The notes under the pieces are model-generated. The model was not told the DNA's origin. It was given only the letters and a program-made list of their open reading frames with translations, and ran no database searches. Both the position numbers and the translations under genes were made by a program. A stretch of 64,000 bases of DNA from contig CBIHRS010000001.1 of the NCBI GenBank assembly GCA_966212505.1, forward strand, positions 124,001 to 188,000, read 5' to 3'. The stretch is from CAMLIZ01 sp966212505 (GTDB lineage Bacteria; Pseudomonadota; Gammaproteobacteria; Burkholderiales; Burkholderiaceae_C). Below are positions 36,643 to 52,167 of this stretch, in pieces. Positions within the stretch are counted from its first letter, which is position 1, and each line of letters begins with the position of its first letter.

Positions 36643-37667
36643 AGACCAAGATACTCGCCACGTCGATCTTCACGGCGGCCCTCGTGCAGGCGGTCTCGGC
36701 CCAGCAGATCACCGTCGTGAACTTCGGCGGTGCGAATGCCAACGCGCAGAAGAAGGCCTATTACGAGCCCTTCGAGAAGACGGGCACCAAGGTCGTGCCG
36801 GTGGAATACAACGGCGAGCAGGCCAAGATCAAGGCCATGGTCGAGACCAAGAAGGTCACCTGGGACGTGGTCGAGGTCGAGAGCCCCGACGTGGCGCGCG
36901 GCTGCGACGAAGGCCTGTTCGAGAAGATCGACTGGAGCAAGGTCGGCAACAAGGCCGATTTCCAGCCCGCGGCGGTGACCGACTGCGGCGTGGGCATCTT
37001 CGTGTGGTCCACGGTGATGGCCTACAACGGCGAGAAGATCAAGGATCGTCCCACCAGCTGGGCCGACTTCTGGGACCTGAAGAAATACCCCGGCAAGCGC
37101 GGCATGCGCAAGGGCGCGCGCTACAACCTCGAGTTCGCGCTGATGGCCGACGGCGTGAAGCCGGCCGACGTGTACAAGGTGCTGGCCACCAAGGAAGGCG
37201 CCGACCGCGCCTTCAAGAAGCTCACCGAGCTGAAGCCCAGCATCCAGTGGTGGGAAGCCGGCGCGCAGCCGCCGCAGTTCCTGGTGGCCGGCGACGTGGC
37301 GCTGACCACCGCCTACAACGGCCGCATCAGCGCCGCGCAGCGCGAGGGCAAGTACCTGCAGGTGGCCTGGTATGGCGGCATCTACGACCTCGACTACTGG
37401 GTGATCCCCAAGGGCACGCCGAACCGCGATGCGGCCTACAAGTTCATCCACTTCGCGAGCGAGGCCGACAACCAGGCCAAGTATGCGGAGGAGATCTCCT
37501 ACGGCCCGACCAACAGCAAGGCGCTGGGCAAGCTGCATCCGAAGATCCTGGCCAACCTGCCGACCTCGCCGGCCAATGCCAAGGATGCGGTGCAGTTCAA
37601 CGTGAAGTTCTGGGCCGACCAGGGCGAGGAACTGGAAAAGCGCTTCGCTTCCTGGGTCGCCCAATAA
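36639..37667 (+). CDS. Periplasmic substrate-binding protein, PotD/PotF-like
   Basis: This 342-residue binding protein has a signal peptide (about 1-22, ending VSA) and a mature domain beginning QQITVVNFGG, typical of the polyamine-binding class of extracellular solute-binding proteins. It would capture the ligand and deliver it to the permeases. Ligand contacts cannot be assigned by eye. Related proteins of this fold include spermidine/putrescine binders and GABA-selective binders (described in Agrobacterium), and the gabT/gabD neighbours favour GABA or a relative. A strong AGAAGGAG ribosome-binding site precedes the ATG, suiting the high stoichiometry of binding proteins. Confidence 0.9.
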   Translation: MKTKILATSIFTAALVQAVSAQQITVVNFGGANANAQKKAYYEPFEKTGTKVVPVEYNGEQAKIKAMVETKKVTWDVVEVESPDVARGCDEGLFEKIDWSKVGNKADFQPAAVTDCGVGIFVWSTVMAYNGEKIKDRPTSWADFWDLKKYPGKRGMRKGARYNLEFALMADGVKPADVYKVLATKEGADRAFKKLTELKPSIQWWEAGAQPPQFLVAGDVALTTAYNGRISAAQREGKYLQVAWYGGIYDLDYWVIPKGTPNRDAAYKFIHFASEADNQAKYAEEISYGPTNSKALGKLHPKILANLPTSPANAKDAVQFNVKFWADQGEELEKRFASWVAQ

Positions 37668-37689
37668 CTCCAACCGCACTGAAAGACGC

Positions 37690-38943
37690 ATGAGCACCGC
37701 CCTCGCCTCCCCTGCCATCGGCCTGCCTGAGCCCAAGGCCTTGCAACGCTCGCTGGCGCGGGCCGAGCGGCGGCGCAAGCTGCGCGCGTTCTCGCTGACC
37801 GTGCCGCTGCTGGTCTTTCTGCTGCTGACCTTCCTGGTGCCGATCGCCGCGCTGCTCAAGCGCGCGATCGAGAACCCCGAGGTAGCCAACGCGCTGCCGC
37901 GCACGGTGGCGGCGCTCGACGGCTGGAACCGCCAGGACCTGCCGTCGCCGGCGGCCTTTGCCGCCTTCTCGGCCGACTTGGCCGCGCTGCCCGATACCGC
38001 CGATGCCGGCGCACTCGCCAGGCGCCTCAACTCCGCCGTGCCCGGTGCACGCTCGCTGGTGATGGGCACCTACCGCGCACAGCCGATGAAGGGCACGCCC
38101 GCGGAGATCAAGGCGCAGATGCTGGCGCTCGACGAGCGCTGGAGCGAACTCAAGTACTGGCAGGCGATCGCGAAGAACGGTGCACGCTGGACACCCGACT
38201 ACCTGCTGGCCTCGGTCGACCTGCGGCGCAACGCCAATGGCGAGATCGAGCGCATGCCGGAAGACCAGCGCGCCTTCGGCCGCATCCTGCTGCGCACCTT
38301 CCACATCAGCGCCGTCGTCACGCTGGTGTGCCTGCTGCTCGGCTACCCGCTGGCCTATTGGCTCAGCACGCTGCCGGCCCGCAAGGCCAACGTGCTGATG
38401 ATCCTGGTGCTGGTGCCGTTCTGGACCTCGATCCTGGTGCGCATGGCGGCATGGATCGTGCTGCTGCAGTCGGCCGGCCTGGTCAACCGCGCACTGCAGG
38501 CCGCGGGGCTGATCGACCAGCCGCTGCAGCTGCTGTTCAACCGCACCGGCGTGATCATCGCGATGGTGCACATCCTGCTGCCCTACATGGTGCTGCCGCT
38601 GTACAGCGTGATGAAGAGCGTGCCGCCGACCTACCTGCGCGCGGCGGTGTCGCTGGGCAGCACGCCGCTGGCCGCCTTCTTCCGGGTGTATGTGCCGCAA
38701 ACGTATCCCGGCATCGGCGCCGGCACGTTGCTGGTGTTCATCATGGCCATCGGCTACTACGTGACGCCGGCACTGCTGGGCGGGGCGGACGACCAGATGC
38801 TGTCGTACTACATCGCGCAGTACACCAACGTGAACATCAACTGGGGCATGGCCTGCGGCCTGGGCGCGCTGCTGCTGGCGGCCACGCTGCTGCTCTACGG
38901 CCTGTACCGCCGCGTCGTGAAGTCCGAGTTGAGCCTGGGATGA
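37690..38943 (+). CDS. ABC transporter permease, PotB-like, with enlarged periplasmic loop
   Basis: This 417-residue inner-membrane permease has about six helices and the EAA-type cytoplasmic loop ending in RAAVSLGSTPLAAFFRVYVP, where the ATPase docks. The first helix (about 31-52) is followed by about 140 residues of soluble, Ala/Asp-rich sequence before the second helix at about 200. PotB proteins are normally about 275-285 residues, so this loop is about 100 residues longer than usual. Its role is unknown; it might contact the binding protein. The gene overlaps the next permease by 4 bp (ATGA). Confidence 0.88.
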   Translation: MSTALASPAIGLPEPKALQRSLARAERRRKLRAFSLTVPLLVFLLLTFLVPIAALLKRAIENPEVANALPRTVAALDGWNRQDLPSPAAFAAFSADLAALPDTADAGALARRLNSAVPGARSLVMGTYRAQPMKGTPAEIKAQMLALDERWSELKYWQAIAKNGARWTPDYLLASVDLRRNANGEIERMPEDQRAFGRILLRTFHISAVVTLVCLLLGYPLAYWLSTLPARKANVLMILVLVPFWTSILVRMAAWIVLLQSAGLVNRALQAAGLIDQPLQLLFNRTGVIIAMVHILLPYMVLPLYSVMKSVPPTYLRAAVSLGSTPLAAFFRVYVPQTYPGIGAGTLLVFIMAIGYYVTPALLGGADDQMLSYYIAQYTNVNINWGMACGLGALLLAATLLLYGLYRRVVKSELSLG

Positions 38944-39779
38944 ACCACATGACCGCTCTCGCCCGCCTGCTGCCGCAGTTTCCCGCCTACGCCACGCCGC
39001 TCGACAAGGCCGGCTGGTGGGCCTTCCGCGCGCTGTGCATCGGCGTGCTGGTGTTCCTGCTGCTGCCGATCCTGGTGATCATTCCGCTGTCGTTCAGCGA
39101 CTCCACCTTCCTGGTCTATCCGATCCCGAAGTGGTCGCTGCGCTGGTACGACAACCTGTTCAACTCGCCGGAGTGGATCCGCGCCACGAAGAACAGCTTC
39201 ATCGTCGCGCCGGCCGCCACGCTGGTGGCCACGGTGCTCGGCACCATGGCCGCGGTGGGCCTGTCGCGCACCCACTTCATGTTCAAGGGCACGCTGATGA
39301 GTCTGCTGATCGCGCCGATGGTCGTGCCCATCGTCGTGGTCGGCGTCAGCACCTACCTGTTCTTCGCCAACATCGGCCTGGCCGACAGCTACCTCGGCCT
39401 GATCATCGTGCACGCCGCGCTGGGCGCACCCTTCGTGCTCACCACCGTGCTGGCCACGCTGCAGGGCTTCAACCACAACCTGGTGCGGGCCTCGCTCAGC
39501 CTGGGCGCCAGCCCGTTGAGCACCTTCTTCCGCATCACACTGCCGGTCATCGCGCCCGGCGTGATCTCGGGGGCGCTGTTCGCGTTCGCCACCTCGTTCG
39601 ACGAGGTGGTGGTCACACTGTTCCTCGCCGGGCCCGAGCAGGTGACGCTGCCGCGGCAGATGTTCACCGGCATCCGCGAGAACATCTCGCCCACCATCGC
39701 CGCGGTGGCCACGCTGCTGATCCTGTTCACCACCAGCCTGCTGCTGGTGCTGGAGTGGCTGCGCGGCCGCAGGCGCTGA
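38940..39779 (+). CDS. ABC transporter permease, PotC-like
   Basis: This 279-residue second permease of the same importer has six likely membrane helices (beginning about 30-52) and the coupling motif RASLSLGASPLSTFFRITLP. It is the usual partner of a PotB-like protein, and the size is canonical. The ATG overlaps the upstream stop (ATGA). The GC-rich hairpin region at 39809-39860 follows its stop, before the ureohydrolase gene. Confidence 0.92.
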   Translation: MNHMTALARLLPQFPAYATPLDKAGWWAFRALCIGVLVFLLLPILVIIPLSFSDSTFLVYPIPKWSLRWYDNLFNSPEWIRATKNSFIVAPAATLVATVLGTMAAVGLSRTHFMFKGTLMSLLIAPMVVPIVVVGVSTYLFFANIGLADSYLGLIIVHAALGAPFVLTTVLATLQGFNHNLVRASLSLGASPLSTFFRITLPVIAPGVISGALFAFATSFDEVVVTLFLAGPEQVTLPRQMFTGIRENISPTIAAVATLLILFTTSLLLVLEWLRGRRR

Positions 39780-39823
39780 GATGTTCGCCCCCACGTCGCT
39801 CCGCTCCTGCCCCCCGAGAGGGC

Positions 39824-39860
39824 CCTCAGCCGCCTTGAGGCGGCTCGGCGCCGGCTGAGG
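39824..39860 (+). other. Overlapping alternative hairpins between permease and ureohydrolase genes
   Basis: CCTCAGCCG (39824-39832) can pair with CGGCTGAGG (39852-39860), or the inner AGCCGCC/GGCGGCT pair (39828-39845) can form a 7-bp stem with a TTGA loop. The two share bases so they are mutually exclusive. A GCCCCCCGAG block (39809-39818) resembles the one near 22409. No T-run is present, so this may be an mRNA-stability or attenuation element. Confidence 0.5.
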
Positions 39861-39865
39861 TCGCG

Positions 39866-40816
39866 ATGACGAGCAGGAACCAACCTCAGAGCGGCAACGC
39901 GATGCCGCGCTTCGCCGGCCTGGCGACGATGATGCGGCTGCCCACCGCCACGTCGGCACAGGGGCTGGATGCGGCCTTCATCGGCGTGCCGCTCGACATC
40001 GGCACCTCCAACCGCGCCGGCGCCCGCTTCGGCCCGCGGCAGATCCGCGCCGAATCGGCGCTGCTGCGGCCCTACAACATGGCCACCGGCGCGGCACCGT
40101 TCGACACGCTGCAGGTGGCCGACCTGGGCGACGTGCCGATCAACACCTACTCGCTGGAGAAGTCGGTCGCGATCATCGAGCGCTTCTACGACGAGGTGCT
40201 GGCCGCCGGCTGCACGCCGCTCACGCTGGGCGGCGACCACACGATCGCGCTGCCGATCCTGCGCGCCATCGCACGCCGGCACGGGCCGGTGGCGCTGGTG
40301 CACGTGGATGCGCATGCCGACATCAACGACGAGATGTTCGGCGAGCGCATCGCGCACGGCACGCCCTTCCGCCGCGCGGTGGAAGAAGGCCTGCTCCAGT
40401 GCGACAAGGTCTGGCAGATCGGCCTGCGCGGCACCGGCTACGCGATCGACGATTTCGACTGGCCGCGCTCGCAGGGCTTCACGATCGTGCCGGCGCACGA
40501 GGTCTGGTATCAGTCGCTCAAGCCGCTGATGGCCGAGGTGCGTGCCCGCATCGGCACGAAGCAACCGGTGTACCTGAGCTTCGACATCGATGGCATCGAC
40601 CCGTCGTATGCCGGCGGCACCGGCACGCCCGAGATCGGCGGCCTCACCGTGCCGCAGGCGCTGGAGATCGTGCGCGGCTGTCGCGGATTGAACCTCGTGG
40701 GGGCCGACCTGGTCGAAGTGGCACCGCCCTACGATCCTTCCGGCAACACCGCGCTGCTCGGCGCCAACCTGCTGTACGAGATGCTCTGCGTGCTGCCCGG
40801 CGTGCGCTGCCGCTGA
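39866..40816 (+). CDS. Agmatinase/guanidinobutyrase-family ureohydrolase
   Basis: This 316-residue ureohydrolase would hydrolyse a guanidino compound to urea and an amine. The binuclear manganese site is visible in GGDHT, DAHADIND and SFDIDGIDPSYAGG. Length and motifs fit the agmatinase/guanidinobutyrase/guanidinopropionase group rather than arginase. Because gabT and gabD flank it, 4-guanidinobutyrate (giving GABA) or agmatine (giving putrescine) are both plausible; sequence alone does not decide. The start is ATG 39866, about 85 bp after the permease stop; the hairpin region lies between. Confidence 0.9.
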   Translation: MTSRNQPQSGNAMPRFAGLATMMRLPTATSAQGLDAAFIGVPLDIGTSNRAGARFGPRQIRAESALLRPYNMATGAAPFDTLQVADLGDVPINTYSLEKSVAIIERFYDEVLAAGCTPLTLGGDHTIALPILRAIARRHGPVALVHVDAHADINDEMFGERIAHGTPFRRAVEEGLLQCDKVWQIGLRGTGYAIDDFDWPRSQGFTIVPAHEVWYQSLKPLMAEVRARIGTKQPVYLSFDIDGIDPSYAGGTGTPEIGGLTVPQALEIVRGCRGLNLVGADLVEVAPPYDPSGNTALLGANLLYEMLCVLPGVRCR

Positions 40817-40864
40817 TGCCGTCGTAGATTCACCCGATTCCGAGAACGAAAGAGACGTATCGCC

Positions 40865-42343
40865 ATGGACATGAAGACCTCCCCGCTCGCCACGCTGAAC
40901 GATCCCACGCTGCTGAAGACCGATGCGCTGATCGGCGGCGAATGGCTGCGCGGCAGCGCGCGTTTCGACGTGACCGACCCCGCCACCGGTGCCAAGCTGG
41001 CCGACGTGGCCAACCTCGGCGCCGACGAAACGCGGGCTGCGCTGCAGGCCGCCAACAAGGCCTGGGGCCCGTGGGCGAAGCGCCCCGCCAAGGAGCGCGC
41101 CGCGGTGCTGATGAAGTGGTTCCACCTGCTGCATCAACATGCCGACGACCTGGCCCGCATCATGACCGCCGAGCAGGGCAAGCCGCTGGCCGAGGCCAAG
41201 GGCGAGGTCGGCTACGGGGCGAGCTTCATCGAGTGGTTTGCCGAAGAGGCCAAGCGCGTCTATGGCGAGACCATTCCGACCACCGACAACAACAAGCGCT
41301 ACCTGGTGCTGAAGCAGCCGGTGGGCGTGTGCGCGGCCATCACGCCGTGGAACTTCCCGATCGCGATGATCACCCGCAAGGTCGCGCCGGCGCTGGCCGC
41401 CGGCTGCCCGGTGGTGATCAAGCCGGCCGAGCAGACGCCGCTGTCGGCGCTGGCCGTGGCCGAGCTGGCGCAGCGCGCCGGCATGCCGGCCGGCGTGCTC
41501 AACGTGATCACCGCCGATGGCGACAACTCCATCGCGGTGGGCAAGGTGCTGTGCGAGAGCGACCTCGTGCGCCACCTGTCGTTCACCGGCTCCACCGAGG
41601 TCGGCCGCATCCTGATGAAGCAGTGCGCGCCCACGATCAAGAAGCTCAGCCTCGAGCTCGGCGGCAACGCGCCCTTCATCGTGTTCGACGATGCCGACCT
41701 CGACAGCGCGGTGGAAGGCGCGCTGGCCAGCAAGTACCGCAACGCCGGCCAGACCTGCGTCTGCGCCAACCGGCTCTATGCGCAAGATGGCATCTACGAC
41801 GCCTTCGTCGCCAAGCTGGCCGAGAAGGCCAAGGCCATCAAGGTGGGCAACGGCTTCGAGGCCGGCGTCACCCAGGGTCCGCTGATCGACGATGCGGCCA
41901 TCGCCAAGGTCGAGCAGCACGTGGCCGATGCGCTGGCCAAGGGGGCCCAGGTCATCACCGGCGGCCACAGGATCGGCGAGCGCTTCTACGAGCCCACCGT
42001 GCTGGCCAACGCCACCAGCCAGATGCTCTGCGCCCGCGAAGAAACCTTCGGCCCGGTGGCGCCGGTGTTCCGCTTCAAGACCGAGGAAGAAGCGATCGCG
42101 CTGGCCAACGACACCGAGTTCGGGCTGGCGAGCTACTTCTACAGCCGCGACGTCGGCCGCATCTTCCGCGTGGGCGAGGCGCTCGAATACGGCATGGTCG
42201 GCATCAACACCGGGCTGATCTCCACCGCCGAGGTGCCCTTCGGTGGCGTCAAGCAGTCGGGCCTGGGCCGCGAGGGCTCGCACCACGGCATCGACGACTA
42301 TGTGGAGGTGAAGTACCTCTGCCTGGGCGACATCCAGAAGTAG
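40865..42343 (+). CDS. gabD: NAD(P)-dependent succinate-semialdehyde dehydrogenase
   Basis: This 492-residue aldehyde dehydrogenase is close to E. coli GabD along its length. It oxidises succinic semialdehyde, the GabT product, to succinate for the TCA cycle. The cofactor segments ITPWNFPIAM and FTGSTEVGR, the catalytic Glu in LELGGNAPF and the nucleophile Cys in GQTCVCANR are all present. The ATG at 40865 follows a weak purine-rich site; an ATG two codons later is possible. It closes the operon and is followed by a hairpin at 42355-42370. Confidence 0.95.
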   Translation: MDMKTSPLATLNDPTLLKTDALIGGEWLRGSARFDVTDPATGAKLADVANLGADETRAALQAANKAWGPWAKRPAKERAAVLMKWFHLLHQHADDLARIMTAEQGKPLAEAKGEVGYGASFIEWFAEEAKRVYGETIPTTDNNKRYLVLKQPVGVCAAITPWNFPIAMITRKVAPALAAGCPVVIKPAEQTPLSALAVAELAQRAGMPAGVLNVITADGDNSIAVGKVLCESDLVRHLSFTGSTEVGRILMKQCAPTIKKLSLELGGNAPFIVFDDADLDSAVEGALASKYRNAGQTCVCANRLYAQDGIYDAFVAKLAEKAKAIKVGNGFEAGVTQGPLIDDAAIAKVEQHVADALAKGAQVITGGHRIGERFYEPTVLANATSQMLCAREETFGPVAPVFRFKTEEEAIALANDTEFGLASYFYSRDVGRIFRVGEALEYGMVGINTGLISTAEVPFGGVKQSGLGREGSHHGIDDYVEVKYLCLGDIQK

Positions 42344-42354
42344 GGATTGCAGTT

Positions 42355-42370
42355 CGCGCCGCGAGGCGCG
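42355..42370 (+). terminator. Possible terminator after gabD
   Basis: CGCGCC and GGCGCG form a 6-bp stem with a GCGA loop, 12 bp after the gabD stop. No T-run follows, so termination is uncertain. The rest of the 130-bp gap before the next gene holds no other feature I can support. Confidence 0.35.
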
Positions 42371-42473
42371 CATTTCGCGACGCGGCGGCGCAGGCCGTCG
42401 CGCATCGGTCGCCGGCTGCGCGGCGGCTGGGCACCATGAAGGCATTCGAACCCTCGCCTTCAAGGAGCCCGAC

Positions 42474-43001
42474 ATGACGATGCTGCTGCAGATCCTCGCC
42501 CACACGCCCCGCTGGGTGTTCGTGCTGTTCTTCGCGCTGCTGGTGCTTGGCATCCAGCAGCTCTCGGCCCGCCGGGCCACGATGCGCCGGGTGACGGTGC
42601 TGCCGCTGGCGATGGTGGGCCTGTCGTTCTACGGCGTGGTCTCGGCCTTTGCGTCGCAGCCGCTCGCGCTGCTGGCCTGGGCCGCCGGCGCTGCCGCCAG
42701 TGCGCTGCTGCTACTGCGCCGCCCGGTGCCTGCCGGCACCGCCTACGATGCCGCCACCCGCAGCTTCAGCCTGCCGGGCAGCCCGCTGCCGCTCGCGCTG
42801 ATGATGGGCATCTTCTTCACCAGGTACGCGGTCGGTGCCAGCCTCGCGATCTCGCCGGCACTGGCCGATGTGGGCGGCTTCGCGCTCGCGGCCAGCGGTG
42901 TGTACGGCGTGTTCAGCGGCCTGTTCCTCGGCCGCGCCGCGCGGCTGTGGCAGCTGGCCGCCGGCGCCAACGTGGGCCAGCGCGCGATCGGCGCCGCCTG
43001 A
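42474..43001 (+). CDS. Small integral membrane protein (DUF6622-like)
   Basis: This 175-residue protein has about five hydrophobic segments (near 12-28, 40-55, 60-78, 100-120, 128-150). It may belong to the DUF6622 group of uncharacterised inner-membrane proteins; that assignment is from memory of the overall pattern and is tentative. No catalytic motif is seen. A CAAGGAG ribosome-binding site supports the ATG at 42474. The next gene, a hydrolase, begins 23 bp later, so they may be cotranscribed. Confidence 0.75.
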   Translation: MTMLLQILAHTPRWVFVLFFALLVLGIQQLSARRATMRRVTVLPLAMVGLSFYGVVSAFASQPLALLAWAAGAAASALLLLRRPVPAGTAYDAATRSFSLPGSPLPLALMMGIFFTRYAVGASLAISPALADVGGFALAASGVYGVFSGLFLGRAARLWQLAAGANVGQRAIGAA

Positions 43002-43024
43002 GCCTCGGCCAGGGAGAACACGCC

Positions 43025-44023
43025 ATGACACCCCGCATGCTCCGATCTCTCGTCGGCTCGCTGCTGCTGGCGGGCGCCGGCGTGGCGCAGGCCGGCGTCG
43101 GCGTCCACACGCTGCCGGCGGCCGATGCACAGCACGGCCCGGTCACGCTGTGGTACCCCAGCGCCACCGCCGACACCCACCGCAGCCTCGGCCTCTTCGA
43201 GCTCGATGGAGCCTGGGATGCCGCTCCGCAGCGCGGCAATGGCCGGCTGGTCGTGCTGTCGCACGGCTCCGCCGGCTCGGCCTGGCCGCAGCACGACCTG
43301 GCGCGGGCGCTGGTGCAGGCGGGCTTCATCGTCGCCTCGCCCGAACACCAGGGCGACAACTGGCACGACGACAGCCTGACCGGCCCGCGCGCCTGGATCC
43401 AGCGGCCGCACGAGATTTCCGACACCATCGACCGCCTGGCTGCCGATGCCAGCTTCGGCCCGCTGTTCGACGCACGGCACGTCGGCGTCTACGGCATGTC
43501 GGCCGGCGGCCTCACCGCGCTGGTGATGGCAGGGGCGCAGTGGCAGCCCTCGCGCATGGCCGAGCACTGCCGCGCGCACGCCACCGAAGACGAGGGCTTC
43601 TGCCACTACGGCCAGCGGCGCCAGATGCTGCCGCAGGCCGCGCTGACCGCACTGCAGGCCCTGCCGCCGCAGCAGCATGCCGACGCACGCGTGCATGCCG
43701 TGGTGGCGGCGGTGCCGGTGGGCGCGGTGGTGCTGCCCGCCTCGCTGGCGCAGCCCGGCGCGGCCATCGGCCTCGTCGAAGCACAGAACGACCGTGTGCT
43801 CGCACCGGCCTTCCACGTGCGCGTCCTCCAGGCTGCCTGCCCGCGCTGCGAAACACTGGCCGCGCTGCCCGGCGCCGGACACGATGCGGTGCTGTCACCG
43901 TGGCCCGCGGGCGTGGCGGCACGCGCCGGCCTCAGCGGCCCCGAGGCGGCCGGCTTCGACCGTGCGGCACAACTGCCCGCCCTCTATCGCACAATCGCGC
44001 GGTTCTTCCAGCAGCACCTGTGA
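43025..44023 (+). CDS. Exported alpha/beta hydrolase
   Basis: This 332-residue protein has a signal peptide (about 1-23, ending AQA) and an alpha/beta-hydrolase core. The strand LVVLSHGSAGSAWPQHD carries the oxyanion HG, and the nucleophile is Ser in YGMSAGGLT (GxSxG). Asp in LVEAQNDRVL and His in PGAGHDAVLS complete a plausible triad. It is similar to predicted dienelactone hydrolase/lipase-like proteins of betaproteobacteria. The periplasmic substrate is unknown. Its stop overlaps the GTG start of the histidine kinase gene, so both are translated together. Confidence 0.88.
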   Translation: MTPRMLRSLVGSLLLAGAGVAQAGVGVHTLPAADAQHGPVTLWYPSATADTHRSLGLFELDGAWDAAPQRGNGRLVVLSHGSAGSAWPQHDLARALVQAGFIVASPEHQGDNWHDDSLTGPRAWIQRPHEISDTIDRLAADASFGPLFDARHVGVYGMSAGGLTALVMAGAQWQPSRMAEHCRAHATEDEGFCHYGQRRQMLPQAALTALQALPPQQHADARVHAVVAAVPVGAVVLPASLAQPGAAIGLVEAQNDRVLAPAFHVRVLQAACPRCETLAALPGAGHDAVLSPWPAGVAARAGLSGPEAAGFDRAAQLPALYRTIARFFQQHL

Positions 44024-44987
44024 CCTCGACCGCTCCTCGCATACAAGCCCTGCACTTCGTCCGCCATGGCCTGCAGGTGGCCGTGTTCAACGCGGTCGTG
44101 GGCTTCGTCATCGCCTACCTCAACGAGCAGCCGTTCGCGTTGAAGCAGGTGTATTCGCAGGCCATCGGCCTGCTCACCTGGGCCTTCATCGACTTCGGCC
44201 GCTTCGCGCTGCCCCACCGCGACCCGCACAGCCATTGGCCGCGCGGCTGGCGCGGCGTGCTGCTGGTGATCAGCGGCATCGTGTTCGGCTATGTCTTCGG
44301 CACGATGATCGGCGATGCCGTCTGCGGCTGCTCGACCTGGGAGGTGTGGAGCTTCGCGCCGCGCAAGTTCCTCGGCTGGATCGCCGGCACGGTGGTGATC
44401 AGCGGCCTGGTCACGCAGTACTTCTACAACCGCGGCCGCGAGCACTACTACCGCATGGAGCGCGCCGAGATCGAGCGCAACGCCACGCTGGCCAAGCTGG
44501 CGCTGCTGCAGAGCCAGCTCGAGCCGCACATGCTGTTCAACACGCTGGCCAACCTGCGCGTGCTGATCGGGCTCGACCCGCCGCGCGCCCAGGCCATGCT
44601 CGACCGGCTGATCGCCTTCCTGCGCGCCACGCTCAGCGCCTCGCGCGCGCAGTCGCATGCGCTGGCCGCCGAGTTCGAGCGGCTCGATGACTACCTCGAG
44701 CTGATGTCGGTGCGCATGGGCCCGCGGCTGACCACGCACTTCAGCCTGCCGCAGGACCTGCGCAGCGTGGAGGTGCCGCCGCTGCTGCTGCAGCCGCTGG
44801 TGGAAAACTGCATCCAGCACGGCCTGGAGCCCAAGGTCGACGGCGGCCGCATCGAGGTGCGGGCTTCGCGCGATGGCGGCACGCTGGTGCTGGAAGTGCG
44901 CGACACCGGCGTGGGGCTGGACGAGGCCCCGCCCTCCAGCGGCACCCGCTTCGGCCTGAAGCAGGTGCGCGAACGGCTGCACACGCT

Positions 44988-52166
<7,179 letters not shown>

Positions 52167-52167
52167 G

